From JBCCGI01 sp039029355 (lineage in GTDB: Bacteria > Planctomycetota > UBA1135 > GCA-002686595), in contig JBCCGI010000004.1 in the NCBI GenBank assembly GCA_039029355.1, forward strand, positions 145,942 through 209,941: 64,000 nt of DNA, read 5' to 3'. Of this stretch, positions 27,456 through 37,126 are shown one piece after another. Position 1 is the stretch's first letter; each line of letters starts with the position of its first letter. The translations under genes were made by a program, and so were the position numbers. Below the pieces are notes generated by a model. That model was not told where the DNA came from and did not search any database. It was given only the letters and a program-made list of their open reading frames with translations.

Positions 27456-29663
27456 ATGGACACCGCGCCCCCGACCGAACGCCTCCAGATCCCGATCCGC
27501 GGCATGACCTGCCAGGCGTGCGCCCTGGCGGTCGAGCGCGCGCTCGCGCGCGTGCCGGGCGTGGCGCGCGCCGAGGTGAACTACGGCTCGCGCACGGCGA
27601 CCATCGAGCGCGACGCAAGCCGCGCCAACGGTCCGGCGCTGCGGGCCGCGGTCGAGCGCGCCGGCTACGGCGTGCCCGACGACGCGGGTGACGCGGTGCG
27701 CTCGCTCCGCGAGGACGTCGAGTTCTCCGAGCGCGCCGAGGCCGACGAGCTGCGCCGCAACCGGCGCGACGTGCTGCTCGCGCTGGCGCTCGGCGTTCCG
27801 ACCGCGGTGGCCGTGGCTCGCGACGACCCGGGCCCGTGGCCGCTGCTCTTCGCCACACCGCTGGTCTTCGTCGCGGGCTGGCGCATCCTCGCGTCCGGCG
27901 CGAAGGCGGCGCGGCGCGGCGCGCCCGACATGAACACGCTGGTCGGCCTAGGCTCGGTGGCGGCCTGGGGCTCGGCCGCGCTGGCGCCGCTCTTTCCCGA
28001 GGTGCTGGGCCACGGCGTGCACCACTTCCGCGCCGCGGCGATGATCCTGGGCTTCGTGCTGATCGGCCGCTGGCTCGAGGGCCGCGCGCGCTCGCGGGCG
28101 GGCGGCGCGGTGCGGGCGCTCCTGGACCTGGCGCCGCCGACCGCGCGCGTCTTCCGGCGCGGCGAGGAGGTCGAGGTGCCGCTCGCGGAGGTCCGCCCCG
28201 GCAACCTGGTCCTCGTCCGCCCGGGCGAGCGCCTGCCGGTGGACGGGCGCGTGCTGGACGGCCGCAGCACGGTCGACGAGTCCATGCTGACGGGCGAGAG
28301 CGTGCCGCTGGACGTCGGCCCCGGCGACGCCGTGCACGCCGGCACGCTGAACGGCCTGGGCGCGCTCTCGGTCCAGGCCGCCGGGGTCGGCGCCGACTCC
28401 GCCGTCGGCCGCATCGCGGCGGCGGTGCACGCCGCGCAGGGCTCGCGCGCGCCGGTGCAGCGGCTCGCCGATCGCGTCAGCGCCGTCTTCGTGCCGGTGG
28501 TGCTCGCGATCGCTGCCGCGGCCTTCGCCGGGACCTTGATCGCCGGCGGAGGCACGCCCGCCGCCGTCGGCCGCGTGGTGGCGGTGCTGGTGGTCGCGTG
28601 CCCCTGCGCCCTGGGGCTGGCGACGCCGACCGCGGTGATCGTCGCCGTGGGACGCGGCGCGCGCGACGGCGTGCTGATCCAGCGCGCGGGCGCGATCGAG
28701 GAGCTCGCCCGCGTCGACACCGTCGCTCTCGACAAGACCGGTACGCTGACGCGCGGCGAGCCGGCGCTCGCGCGCGTCGTGGCGCTCGGAGGTGAAAGCG
28801 CGGGCGACGAAGCGCTGGCGCACGCCGCAGCGGTCGAGCGCTCGAGCGAGCAGCCCCTGGCCCGCGCCATCGTCGCGGCGGCGGAGGAGCGCGGCCTGCA
28901 GCTCCCCCCCTGCCTCGGCTTCGAGGCCGAGCCGGGGCGCGGGGTGCGCGGCGAGGTGCGGGGGCTTGAGGTCTGGGTGGGCAGCCCGCGGGCCGCGGAC
29001 GAGCGTGGGCTCGCCTCCGACGCGCTCGGCCGGGCCCTCGCAGGCGTGACGGAGCGCGGCGAGACGCCGGTCGTGATCGCGCTCGGAGCCGAGCCCGCCG
29101 CGGTGCTCGGCCTCAGCGACCGGCTGCGCGGGGAGAGCGCCGCCGCCGTGCGCTCGCTGCGCGAGCTGCGCCTCACTCCACGCATCCTGTCCGGCGACCA
29201 CCCCGCGGCGGTGGCGGCGGCGGCCGAGGCCCTCGACATCGCGGAGCACGAGGGCCAGCTCACGCCCGCCGACAAGGCCGAACGGATCCGCGCCGCCCGC
29301 GCCGCCGGACGCCGCGTGCTGATGCTCGGCGACGGGATCAACGACGCGCTCGCCCTGGAGGCAGCCGACGTCGGCGTGGCGATGGGCGGCGGCGCGGACG
29401 TGGCGCTCGAGGCCGCCGACGCGGCGCTCCTCCGCGACGACGTGGCGGCGGTCGCCGCGCTGGTGGACCTGGGACGGCGTGCGATGGGCACCATCCGCCA
29501 GAACCTCGTGTGGGCTTTTGCCTACAACGCGATCGCCCTGCCGCTCGCGGCCGGAGCGCTGAGCCCGTGGACCGGGTGGACGCTCCCGCCGGCGTGGGGA
29601 GCCGCGGCCATGGCGGGATCGAGCGTCGCGGTGGTGCTCAACAGCCTGCGCCTGCGGCGCTAG
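27456..29663 (+). CDS. copA: Copper-translocating P1B-type ATPase
   Basis: 735 residues, inner membrane. One N-terminal heavy-metal-associated domain has GMTCQAC (Cys19/Cys22). The transmembrane CPC motif is at about 382-384 (ACPCALGLATPTA), the phosphorylation site DKTGTLTRG at about 426, an HP motif in SSEQPLARA and the hinge GDGINDALAL at about 625. These define a Cu+-type exporter that pumps copper out of the cytosol. The ATG lies 17 bases after the LOG gene, so they may be co-transcribed. No metal-responsive regulator or chaperone is adjacent. Confidence 0.9.
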   Translation: MDTAPPTERLQIPIRGMTCQACALAVERALARVPGVARAEVNYGSRTATIERDASRANGPALRAAVERAGYGVPDDAGDAVRSLREDVEFSERAEADELRRNRRDVLLALALGVPTAVAVARDDPGPWPLLFATPLVFVAGWRILASGAKAARRGAPDMNTLVGLGSVAAWGSAALAPLFPEVLGHGVHHFRAAAMILGFVLIGRWLEGRARSRAGGAVRALLDLAPPTARVFRRGEEVEVPLAEVRPGNLVLVRPGERLPVDGRVLDGRSTVDESMLTGESVPLDVGPGDAVHAGTLNGLGALSVQAAGVGADSAVGRIAAAVHAAQGSRAPVQRLADRVSAVFVPVVLAIAAAAFAGTLIAGGGTPAAVGRVVAVLVVACPCALGLATPTAVIVAVGRGARDGVLIQRAGAIEELARVDTVALDKTGTLTRGEPALARVVALGGESAGDEALAHAAAVERSSEQPLARAIVAAAEERGLQLPPCLGFEAEPGRGVRGEVRGLEVWVGSPRAADERGLASDALGRALAGVTERGETPVVIALGAEPAAVLGLSDRLRGESAAAVRSLRELRLTPRILSGDHPAAVAAAAEALDIAEHEGQLTPADKAERIRAARAAGRRVLMLGDGINDALALEAADVGVAMGGGADVALEAADAALLRDDVAAVAALVDLGRRAMGTIRQNLVWAFAYNAIALPLAAGALSPWTGWTLPPAWGAAAMAGSSVAVVLNSLRLRR

Positions 29664-29714
29664 GACGCCCCCGCGGCAGGCCGCCCAGGAGGGCGATATT
29701 CGGCCCGCCTCGCC

Positions 29715-30008
29715 CTAGTCCTCGTCGTCTTCCGGCGTCTGCTGGCCGATCTGGTCCCAGAGTGCGTCCAGATCCTTGTCGCGGGACGCTTCGCGGGCCA
29801 AGCCGGCCTCGAACTTGTCCAAACCGGTCTCCAGGCGGCCCTCGGCGCGCTTTTGGGCCTCGTCCCAGTCCTGTTCGGTGACCTTGGGGCGGCCCTCCGC
29901 GTCGACCTCGCCCGCCCGCGCCCAGGTCAGAATCTTTTGCGTTCGGACATCCACCACAATGCGGCTGTCACAACAAGGACAGCGGATTGCTACTTCCTTG
30001 GTCTCCAT
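29715..30008 (-). CDS. Small zinc-ribbon-like protein
   Basis: 97 residues. The N-terminus (KEVAIRCPCCDSRIVVDVRTQKIL) forms one zinc-knuckle with a CPCC motif. The rest is a charged helical region ending in PEDDED. Only one Cys cluster is present, so metal binding would require dimerisation or additional ligands. Its codon pattern is normal. It is convergent with copA and its 5' end faces the small membrane-protein gene at 30144. Function unknown. Confidence 0.6.
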   Translation of the reverse strand: METKEVAIRCPCCDSRIVVDVRTQKILTWARAGEVDAEGRPKVTEQDWDEAQKRAEGRLETGLDKFEAGLAREASRDKDLDALWDQIGQQTPEDDED

Positions 30009-30143
30009 GGCCCCATCCTGCCGCCCTCGCGAGGGCCGGCGGCGCCTGGAACCGGGAAATCCGCCGCCCCCCCCTCGGCCCGTTCTTTGCCTATCAGCAG
30101 CGACACTCGACCTGGGACCCTTGGGGGGTCAAAAGGAGCCTGT

Positions 30144-30287
30144 ATGCATCATCCGATCCGAAAGCCCATCGCACGAACAGCCGTGCTGAGGCGGCCCGAG
30201 GGAACCTGGATGCGACCCGAGAACCTGGTCGGCATCGCGCTCTGGAGCGGGCTCTTCGCCGTGCTCCTGACGCTGAGCTCGCTCTAG
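30144..30287 (+). CDS. Small single-helix membrane protein (47 residues)
   Basis: ATG 30144 is preceded by AAAAGGAG with AGGAG at 30134-30138, 5 bases upstream, one of the best ribosome-binding sites in the window. The protein begins MHHPIRKPIARTAV, has a basic N-terminus with several Arg, and ends in a hydrophobic helix (NLVGIALWSGLFAVLLTLSSL). The reading frame also exists upstream, but the ribosome-binding site selects this start. Divergent from the zinc-ribbon gene. A long hairpin follows. Unknown function. Confidence 0.55.
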   Translation: MHHPIRKPIARTAVLRRPEGTWMRPENLVGIALWSGLFAVLLTLSSL

Positions 30288-30327
30288 CCGAGAGGCCCCA
30301 GATCATCGCCGGCGACGCCGGCTGACT

Positions 30328-30368
30328 CCGCGCGGGGTGGGATGTGGCAGGCATCCCACCCCGCGCGG
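30328..30368. terminator. 17-bp perfect hairpin between convergent genes
   Basis: Bases 30328-30344 and 30352-30368 are exact complements with a 7-base loop. It sits between the small membrane-protein gene (+) and the amidohydrolase operon (-), so it probably works in both directions. No clear T-run follows on either strand. Confidence 0.6.
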
Positions 30369-30379
30369 TGCATTTGAGG

Positions 30380-32971
30380 CTAGCGGCCCCCGGCGGGCGT
30401 CTCGTCCGCCGCCTGCATCCGGCGCAGCCGCTCGCGGTAGCGCTCGTACAGCCGCGTCTGCTTGTTGGAAAGGTTCTGCGGCGCCCCGTCGATCAACACC
30501 AGCTCGACGCGGGTGGCGGTCTCCAGCAGGTCGCCGTCGGTCACGATGACGTCCGCGACCTTGCCGGGGGTGAGGCTGCCGAGCTCCGCGTCGAGCCCCA
30601 CCATGCGCGCCGCGTCGAGCGTGATCGCGCGGACCGCCTGCTCCCACGGGAGGCCGAAGGCGACCGCCATGCCGGCGTGGTCGACGACGTTGCGCGGGTT
30701 GCCGTCGTCGTTGGACATGATCGCGATCTCGACACCGGCGCGGTGCAGCACCGCGGCGTTGGCGTAGGAAGAGTCGTACGGGTCGAACTCGGAGCTGGGG
30801 ACGTCGAGCACCGGACCGACCACGACCGGAAGGCCCGCCGCGGCGATGCGGTCGGCGACCTTCCAGCCCTCGGTGCAGCCGTAGAGCACGGCGTCGAGCT
30901 CTTCCTCCAGAGCGAACTGCAGCGCGAAGAGGATCGTCTGCGCGTTGTCGGCGTGCAGCGCGACGCGGCCCTCCCCGTTCGCGAAGGGAGCGAGCGCTTC
31001 GAGGCGCGAGTCGAAGGCCGGAGCCCGCGTGCCGAAGCGCCGTGCTTCGTCGCTGAGACGCGCGTACTCGCGCGCCTCGTGCAGCAGCTTCGTCATCTCC
31101 TTCGCGGCCTTCCGCTCATCCTTCTTCTCGGACCGGTTGGCGGTGCGCGGGAAGGACACGTGCAGCATGTCGCGGTCGAGCATCAGCAGCTCTTCCCACG
31201 TGTCACCGGTCAGGCGGATCACCGCCGACTGGCCCCGGAACGGGCCGCGGCCGCCGGGCGTGGTCTGGGAGCGCGTGATGCCGCTGGAGCGCGTCACCGG
31301 GATGTGCACCGATTCGGGGTGGATCGCCGCCGAGACGCGGATGTCGGGGTGGCTGCCGCCGGACTCGCTGACGTCCATCGTGCCGCGCACCGAGTCCACC
31401 TCCTTGAGGCCGAGCTGGGTGTTGAGCGCGAAGATGCCGGGCCAGACGTGCTTGCCGCGGACATCGATGACGGTGGCGCCCGCGGGGACCGTGACCTGAC
31501 CGCCGAGGTCGATGATGCGCCCGTCCTGCACCAGCAGCGTGCCCTCGTCGACCTCCGGGCCGCTGACCGGGTGCAGCGTGCCGCCGACCAGCGCCAACAC
31601 GTCGCCGCCCGCGGGGTCGATCGCCACGTCCGGCGCCGCGGGCCGCGGAAGCGGGCGCGGAGCCAGCTTGGCGTCGTCGAGCCCGAACGCGTCGCGGCGT
31701 TGGAACTCGATCTCGCCGTCGACCATCGTCCACTCGACGCGGGCGTAGATCGACAGCGGATCCGCGGTGAGGAGCACCAGGTCCGCGTCCTTGCCGACCT
31801 CGATCGAGCCCACCCGGTCCTCGATCCGGAGCTGCTTGGCCGAGTTGATCGTGCAGAGCGCGAGCGTGCGCACGCGGTCGAGGCCCGCGTAGCGGATCGA
31901 CTTGGCGGCCTCGTGGTACAGGTGGCGGATCAGCTCGGGGCTGTCCGAGTTGACCGTCGACACCGCGCCCGCCTCGTCGAGCAGCGCCGCGTTGTGCGGG
32001 ATGGCCTCGAACGCCTCCTGCTTGTAGGCCCACCAATCGCTGAAGGTCGACGGACCGGCGCCGTGCTTGGCGATCTCGTGCGCGACCTTGTAGCCCTCCA
32101 GCACGTGCTGCAGCGAGTGGATCCGGAAGCCGTAGCGCTCCGCGACGCGGATCAGCATCAGGATCTCGTCCGCACGGTAGCAGTGCGAGTGGACGCCGAC
32201 CTCGCCCTCGAGGATGCCCACGAGGACGTCGAGGCGCACGTCGTGCCGCGGGGGCTCTGGATCCTCGCCGGCGCCGCGGGCGCCCTCGTAGGCCTCCCAC
32301 TCGGCGCGGTACTCCTGCGCACGCCGCAAGGCGCGGTCGAAGACGGCCTCGACTCCCGGACGGGTCGCGGGGAAGCGCTCGCCGGGCTGGCCCCAGTTCG
32401 AGCGCTTGACGTTCTCGCCGAGCGCGAACTTGATGCCCTGCGGCGCGTCGGGGAAGCGCAGCGCATCGGCGTCCTCGTGCCAGCGGAGCTTCAGCACCTC
32501 GCTACGCCCGCCGATCGGGTTGGCCGAGCCGTGCAGGCACTGGATCGTCGTGACGCCGCCGGCGAGCGCGCGGTACAGCCCGATGTCGTCGGGGTTGACG
32601 ACGTCGGTGATGTCGCAGTCGGCGGTGATCGAGAGCGTGCCCTCGTTGATGCCGCGCTCGATCGCGAGGTGCGAGTGCGTGTCGACCACGCCCGGCGCGA
32701 GGTGCTTGCCCCGGCCTTCGATGATCACCATGCCGCCGGGTGCCGCGACCGTGGGGCCGATCGCGGCGATGTCGCCGTCGACCACGAGGACGTTGCCGAC
32801 GTAGGGAGGCTGGACGGCATCGTGGATCGTGACGTTCGCGATCAGCGCGCTGCCGCCGGTCACCAGCGTCGGCTCGCGCAGCGCGTCGGTCTCGTAGGGA
32901 TGGTCGGCGTTCTGCGCCGGCTGCGCGAGCGCGGCGAGCGCCAGGGCGTGGAGCATCGGGGTGAGGATCAC
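30380..32971 (-). CDS. Two-domain amidohydrolase-family protein, exported
   Basis: 863 residues from GTG 32971. That GTG overlaps the stop of the upstream gene as GTGA and has GGAGG 6 bases before it. A hydrophobic N-terminus (MLHALALAALAQPAQ) suggests export. The first amidohydrolase domain (about 20-440) keeps the metal site: PGVVDTHSHLA, VHSHCYRADE, LQHVLEGYK and STVNSDSPEL. The second domain (about 450-863) begins PGIFALNTQLG, so its HxH has become NxQ. It reads GCTEGWKVA where a His is expected and seems inactive. The family hydrolyses amide, ester or cyclic bonds. The substrate cannot be predicted. Confidence 0.8.
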   Translation of the reverse strand: MILTPMLHALALAALAQPAQNADHPYETDALREPTLVTGGSALIANVTIHDAVQPPYVGNVLVVDGDIAAIGPTVAAPGGMVIIEGRGKHLAPGVVDTHSHLAIERGINEGTLSITADCDITDVVNPDDIGLYRALAGGVTTIQCLHGSANPIGGRSEVLKLRWHEDADALRFPDAPQGIKFALGENVKRSNWGQPGERFPATRPGVEAVFDRALRRAQEYRAEWEAYEGARGAGEDPEPPRHDVRLDVLVGILEGEVGVHSHCYRADEILMLIRVAERYGFRIHSLQHVLEGYKVAHEIAKHGAGPSTFSDWWAYKQEAFEAIPHNAALLDEAGAVSTVNSDSPELIRHLYHEAAKSIRYAGLDRVRTLALCTINSAKQLRIEDRVGSIEVGKDADLVLLTADPLSIYARVEWTMVDGEIEFQRRDAFGLDDAKLAPRPLPRPAAPDVAIDPAGGDVLALVGGTLHPVSGPEVDEGTLLVQDGRIIDLGGQVTVPAGATVIDVRGKHVWPGIFALNTQLGLKEVDSVRGTMDVSESGGSHPDIRVSAAIHPESVHIPVTRSSGITRSQTTPGGRGPFRGQSAVIRLTGDTWEELLMLDRDMLHVSFPRTANRSEKKDERKAAKEMTKLLHEAREYARLSDEARRFGTRAPAFDSRLEALAPFANGEGRVALHADNAQTILFALQFALEEELDAVLYGCTEGWKVADRIAAAGLPVVVGPVLDVPSSEFDPYDSSYANAAVLHRAGVEIAIMSNDDGNPRNVVDHAGMAVAFGLPWEQAVRAITLDAARMVGLDAELGSLTPGKVADVIVTDGDLLETATRVELVLIDGAPQNLSNKQTRLYERYRERLRRMQAADETPAGGR

Positions 32972-34782
32972 GAGCGGCCTCCTTCGCTCTCGGGGTCGCG
33001 GTTGGCCTCGAAGTCGCTCTTCTCCGGGTTGTCCAGCCAGGGGAGCCGCGTCTCGGTCTCGCCCTCCATCCGATCGCCGTCCACCGTGGCGTTCACCTCG
33101 AACGAGATGTCCTGTTCCGCGACCTGGAAGGTGCCGCGCAGCGTGACGTCGGTGCCCGACACCTCGCCCTCGACGCTGGACTCGATCTGCATCCCGCCGG
33201 CGACCTCCATCTCGTAGGAGCCGGTGAGCGTGCCGTCCTTGGCCATGGTCAGGTCGAGCGCGGCCGACTCGGGGGCGTCCTCGCCGCCGCTGATGGCGAC
33301 GTTCCAGGACCCGGTCAGGTCGACGCCCTCGGCCGGGCCTTCGCCGCCCTTGTTCTTGGGCTCGATCTCGCGCTCGGTCGCAAAGCCGTCGACGAAGATC
33401 CACGCGGGTTCGGCGGCCTTGTCGACGAGAGGGTCGGCGGTCCACAGGACGAGCGTCGCGTCCATGCCCTGCTCGAGCGCTCCCAGGCGGCGATCGGCGC
33501 CGACGAGCGACGCCGCAGCTCCGGTCAGGCCGGCGAGGGCGACGTCGGCCGGCAGCCCGGCTTCGATCAGCGCGCGCACGTTGCCGAGCAGCTCCTTCGG
33601 CTTGGAGCTTCCGGTGCCGAAGGCGAAGGTCACGCCGGCCTCGTGCAGGCGGATCGCACAGTCGCGACGCTGCTCCCAGCGTGCGCGGCGCTCGCGCTGG
33701 ACGTCGAGCGGCTCCTCGTAGAGCCACGTTTCCTCCTGGGGCTCCTCCGACTCGTCGGGCTTCTCCTCGTCGGAGGCTTCGGGCTCGGGCTCTTCCTCGG
33801 ACTCCTCGCCCTTCTTCTTCGCGTCGGCGTCGGGATCGTCGACCTCGTCGCCCCAATCCAGCGTCAGGAAGACCGGAACGCCGCGGCTCTTGAGCTCGGC
33901 CGCGACCATCCACGCATCGCGCCCCCCGCTGATCGCGATGCGCAGCCCGAACTCGTCGGCCAGGTCGAACCAACGCTCGATGTCGCGCGCGGTCTCGGCC
34001 TCGCACACGAGCAACCGCTCGCCGTCGACCAGCTCGCCGCCGGCGGTGAGCTCCTCGTCGTACGGTGGCCGGGCGGTCGGCTTGCCCGCGGCCAGCCGCC
34101 GCTGCAGCTCGCCATGGCGCCGGGCGTCGTGGAAGAACTGCCGCAGCTGCGCGTGGTAGCCCATCAGCGTGGTCGGGTAGCCCGGGCCGTTCGCCTGGAA
34201 GGCCGCGTGGGCGTGCGCGATCGGCGTCAGGACGAGCTCCCGCGACGCCGCGTCACGGACGGCGACGAGCGCGCTGGTCCCTCCCAGCAGCTGACCGCCG
34301 GGGGCGGACAGCAGGGCGCCGAAGCCGCCCTCGGTCCACGACTTCACCGCGCCCTCGTCGAGCGTCACGACGTCGACCGCCTGGAACGAGGGCTGGATGC
34401 CCTTGCGGTTGGCGGTGCGCATGTCGATACGCACGTCGGAGCGCACGTCGACCGGGCGGTCGCGGTCCTTCGCGGGCTGCGGCGTCTCGCAGCCCGTGCG
34501 GGTGTACGCGTCGACAAAGGCCGGCAGCGCGAGCAGCCCGGAGCCATCGACCACGCGCACGCCGCGGGGGAGCTCAGCATCCGCCGCGAGCACCGCGTCC
34601 ACTCGGCCGCCGCGCAGGATCAGCGTCGCACTCCGTCCGTCCTCGGCGCGCTCGATCCGCACGCCCTGCACGGCGTAGTCCGCGGGTCGCGGAGCCGCCT
34701 GCGAAGCCACCGGAGGAGCCAGACACAACGCCACCGCAAGCGCGGACGCCGGGGCGGCGCCGCGCAGCAAAGAACGGATCAT
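32968..34782 (-). CDS. Degenerate amidohydrolase-family protein, exported
   Basis: 604 residues with signal peptide (MIRSLLRGAAPASALAVALCLAPPVASQ). The N-terminal and central parts follow the amidohydrolase layout, but the metal-binding motif reads PAFVDAYTRTG (no HxH), the expected late Asp is absent (FAFGTGSSKPKELL), and no other His cluster replaces it. A strongly acidic insert (about 335-375, rich in Glu, Asp and Pro) interrupts the domain. From about 505 to the end is a beta-rich domain (VDLTGSWNVAISGG, then repeating GEVSGTDVTLRG-like strands). It is probably a non-catalytic partner of the protein encoded directly downstream. Confidence 0.75.
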   Translation of the reverse strand: MIRSLLRGAAPASALAVALCLAPPVASQAAPRPADYAVQGVRIERAEDGRSATLILRGGRVDAVLAADAELPRGVRVVDGSGLLALPAFVDAYTRTGCETPQPAKDRDRPVDVRSDVRIDMRTANRKGIQPSFQAVDVVTLDEGAVKSWTEGGFGALLSAPGGQLLGGTSALVAVRDAASRELVLTPIAHAHAAFQANGPGYPTTLMGYHAQLRQFFHDARRHGELQRRLAAGKPTARPPYDEELTAGGELVDGERLLVCEAETARDIERWFDLADEFGLRIAISGGRDAWMVAAELKSRGVPVFLTLDWGDEVDDPDADAKKKGEESEEEPEPEASDEEKPDESEEPQEETWLYEEPLDVQRERRARWEQRRDCAIRLHEAGVTFAFGTGSSKPKELLGNVRALIEAGLPADVALAGLTGAAASLVGADRRLGALEQGMDATLVLWTADPLVDKAAEPAWIFVDGFATEREIEPKNKGGEGPAEGVDLTGSWNVAISGGEDAPESAALDLTMAKDGTLTGSYEMEVAGGMQIESSVEGEVSGTDVTLRGTFQVAEQDISFEVNATVDGDRMEGETETRLPWLDNPEKSDFEANRDPESEGGRS

Positions 34783-34804
34783 GGGCAGGAACCTGAGATG
34801 ACAG

Positions 34805-34830
34805 GGCCGCGGCGCATCTGCGCCGCGGCC
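34805..34830. terminator. 12-bp perfect hairpin
   Basis: GGCCGCGGCGCA (34805-34816) and its complement (34819-34830) are separated by two bases. It lies between the stop of the VCBS gene (34882) and the start of the amidohydrolase operon (34782), both on the minus strand. No T-run is seen, so termination is assumed from position. Confidence 0.45.
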
Positions 34831-34881
34831 TTGGGATGGGAAGCTCTCGGATTGGGGGGCGGCCCGCCCGGGCGGCAACCG

Positions 34882-36906
34882 CTACGGCAGAAGCTGGACG
34901 TCGAGCTCGGCGTCCTCGCTGCCGGTGTTGGTGACGTACACGCGCAGCTCGACCTCGGTCCCCTGCAGCGCGGCGTACTCGCCCGCCGTCATCGTCTCCT
35001 GCACCAGCACGAGGCGCTCCTGGCCCGGCGCCAGGCCGCCGCCGATGGACTTGGTCAGAAGCTCCGCGCCGGTGTCCTTGCGGGTCAGCTTGAACTGCAC
35101 GTCCGCGGCCTGAGCGACCGCGTCGCGGTTCATGATGGTCGTGCCCATCACGAGAGCGCCGCCCTGGTACAAGATCGGCTCGACGGTCTCGAGCGTCACC
35201 GCGGGCTCTAGCACGCCCATGCGCTGGCCCGCGGGCACGTCGATCAGCACCTGCTCGATGCCGGACGGCCAGGTCAGCTCCAGGCGGTCGACCATCTGCG
35301 CGTCGCCGAGCCCGAAGTGCACCATGCGGGTGGAGTTCGAGATGAAGACCGGATCGCACAGCACCTGACGCTTGAGGAGCGTCGAGCCCACGTGCGCGTC
35401 CACGCGCGTGCCGAAGCCCTCGCCGTTCGAGAAGCGGCCGGCGACGTCGAGCTCGAGCCACTGCCCGGGTGCATACGTGCCGGTGTTCCGGAAGAGCCGG
35501 CTGCGGTCCTGCGGGGCGGCGACGTAGTCCGCGCCGTTGTTCTGCACGTAGAAGTCGAGTAGGCCGTCGCTCTCGAGGTCGACGATCGCCATCCCGCGGC
35601 CGGCGCCGCGGTCGTCCATGCCGGACAGCAGCTCGGGGATCTGGCGGAAGGTGCCGTCCGCCTGGTTGAGCCACATGTGGTTCGGCGAGCGCGTGTCGTT
35701 GTCGATGAAGTCCGACGCCGGGATATAGCCGTTCACGACCAGCAGGTCTTCCCAGCCGTCGTTGTTGAAGTCCTGGAACGCCATGCACCACGAAGACAGC
35801 AGCAGGTCGCCCTGCAGGTTCTGCCCGTCGACCGGCCCGGCCGAGTAGGTGACGTCGACCAGCTGCCCGCCGTCGTTCCGCAGCAGCAGGTTGTCACCGA
35901 GGTTGCTGTGGTAGAAGTCCCAGTCGCCGTCGTGGTCGTAGTCGGCGGGCACGATGCCCATGTTGTAGTGCGGGCGCGTGTCGAAGCCGATCGCCGACGT
36001 GATGTCGGTGAACGCCATCTGCCCGTGCGTCGCATCGTTGCGGTAGAACGCGTTGCTGACGATCCACTGGCCGAAGTCGTTGCCGACCATCAGGTCGGGG
36101 TCGCCGTCCTCGTCGTAGTCGAGCGTGCAGGTCGACAGGGTGCACCCGGCGGTGTCCTCGCCCTCGGGCGAGGTGTAGTAGTACCCGGGCAGCGACGGCC
36201 CGAAGACGCCCACGTTGTCGACGCCGAGCGTCGGAGCGACGTCGATGAACTGCGGGAAGGTCGTCAGCTCGCGGTTCTCGAGCAGCACGTTCGGCTCGCC
36301 GTAGTGGTACGGGAACTGCAGCTGGCGGATGTAGTTGCCGACGTAGATGTCGAGGTCGCCGTCCACGTCGAAGTCCGCGAACGACGCGCTCGCGCTCCAG
36401 GCGTCGCCGCCGCTGGCGTTGAGCGACTGGGCCACGTCCTGGAACGTGCCGCCGAGGTTGCGGAACAGGCTGTTGTGCCCGGTGTTGCAGTAGTAGAGGT
36501 CGGTGAGCCCGTCCTGGTCGTAGTCCGCGGCGATGATCCCGATCGGGCTGTTGCCGTGGAAGACGAAGATCCCCGACGAGGCGGTGACGTCGGTGAAGTC
36601 CAGCCCGTCGCGGCGCAGCACTTCGCTGTTGCCCTCGGCGCTGACGACGACCAGGTCTTCGTCGCCGTCGTTCTCGATGTCGATCCAGGCGACGCCGCTA
36701 CCCATCGCGTACGAGTAGGCGCTGTCCTCGTGCTCGAAGAGCGTCCCGGTCGAGTTCGAGAGGTCCTCGAACCACGGCGCACGGGCGCGCGGGAAGGTCG
36801 TGTCGGGCGACTTGCCCTGCGGCAGCGGAGCCTGAGCGGCGAGGGAGCCGGCAAGGAGAAGCGAGACCGCCGAGGCGGTGCGAACGTTCCGGAGGTACGT
36901 CGACAT
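34882..36906 (-). CDS. Secreted FG-GAP/VCBS-repeat protein with ASPIC/UnbV-like C-terminus (copy 1)
   Basis: 674 residues, signal peptide included (VSLLLAGSLAAQA). The body is a beta-propeller of FG-GAP/VCBS units with Ca2+-binding DxDxDG-type loops: DIENDGDEDL, DYDQDGLTDL, DFDVDGDLDIYVGN, DYDHDGDWDFYHSN. The stretch MVHFGLGDAQMVDRLELTWPSG is typical of the ASPIC/UnbV domain. About 590-674 is an extra beta domain. Extracellular role, adhesion or glycan-related, is usual for the group but unproven. Its paralogue of exactly the same length is at 41489-43513, in the same orientation. Confidence 0.85.
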   Translation of the reverse strand: MSTYLRNVRTASAVSLLLAGSLAAQAPLPQGKSPDTTFPRARAPWFEDLSNSTGTLFEHEDSAYSYAMGSGVAWIDIENDGDEDLVVVSAEGNSEVLRRDGLDFTDVTASSGIFVFHGNSPIGIIAADYDQDGLTDLYYCNTGHNSLFRNLGGTFQDVAQSLNASGGDAWSASASFADFDVDGDLDIYVGNYIRQLQFPYHYGEPNVLLENRELTTFPQFIDVAPTLGVDNVGVFGPSLPGYYYTSPEGEDTAGCTLSTCTLDYDEDGDPDLMVGNDFGQWIVSNAFYRNDATHGQMAFTDITSAIGFDTRPHYNMGIVPADYDHDGDWDFYHSNLGDNLLLRNDGGQLVDVTYSAGPVDGQNLQGDLLLSSWCMAFQDFNNDGWEDLLVVNGYIPASDFIDNDTRSPNHMWLNQADGTFRQIPELLSGMDDRGAGRGMAIVDLESDGLLDFYVQNNGADYVAAPQDRSRLFRNTGTYAPGQWLELDVAGRFSNGEGFGTRVDAHVGSTLLKRQVLCDPVFISNSTRMVHFGLGDAQMVDRLELTWPSGIEQVLIDVPAGQRMGVLEPAVTLETVEPILYQGGALVMGTTIMNRDAVAQAADVQFKLTRKDTGAELLTKSIGGGLAPGQERLVLVQETMTAGEYAALQGTEVELRVYVTNTGSEDAELDVQLLP

Positions 36907-37126
36907 GGGTGGGGATTCTCGAAAGGGGGACGCCGCCCTGCAGGCCCGAGCGAGTCACGATGGGGAGACGAATCAATGCTAACGCCGACTCCGGGGGCGC
37001 GGGCGCCGCCCCCCGTGAGAAAGGGTTTCCCAGGGCGCGAACTCACGTTTTCGTTTCACGCCCGGGGGTACGGGGCGTCTCCTCGGCATGCCCGCGCGCC
37101 GTATCGGCCGAAAGGAGACGATAACC

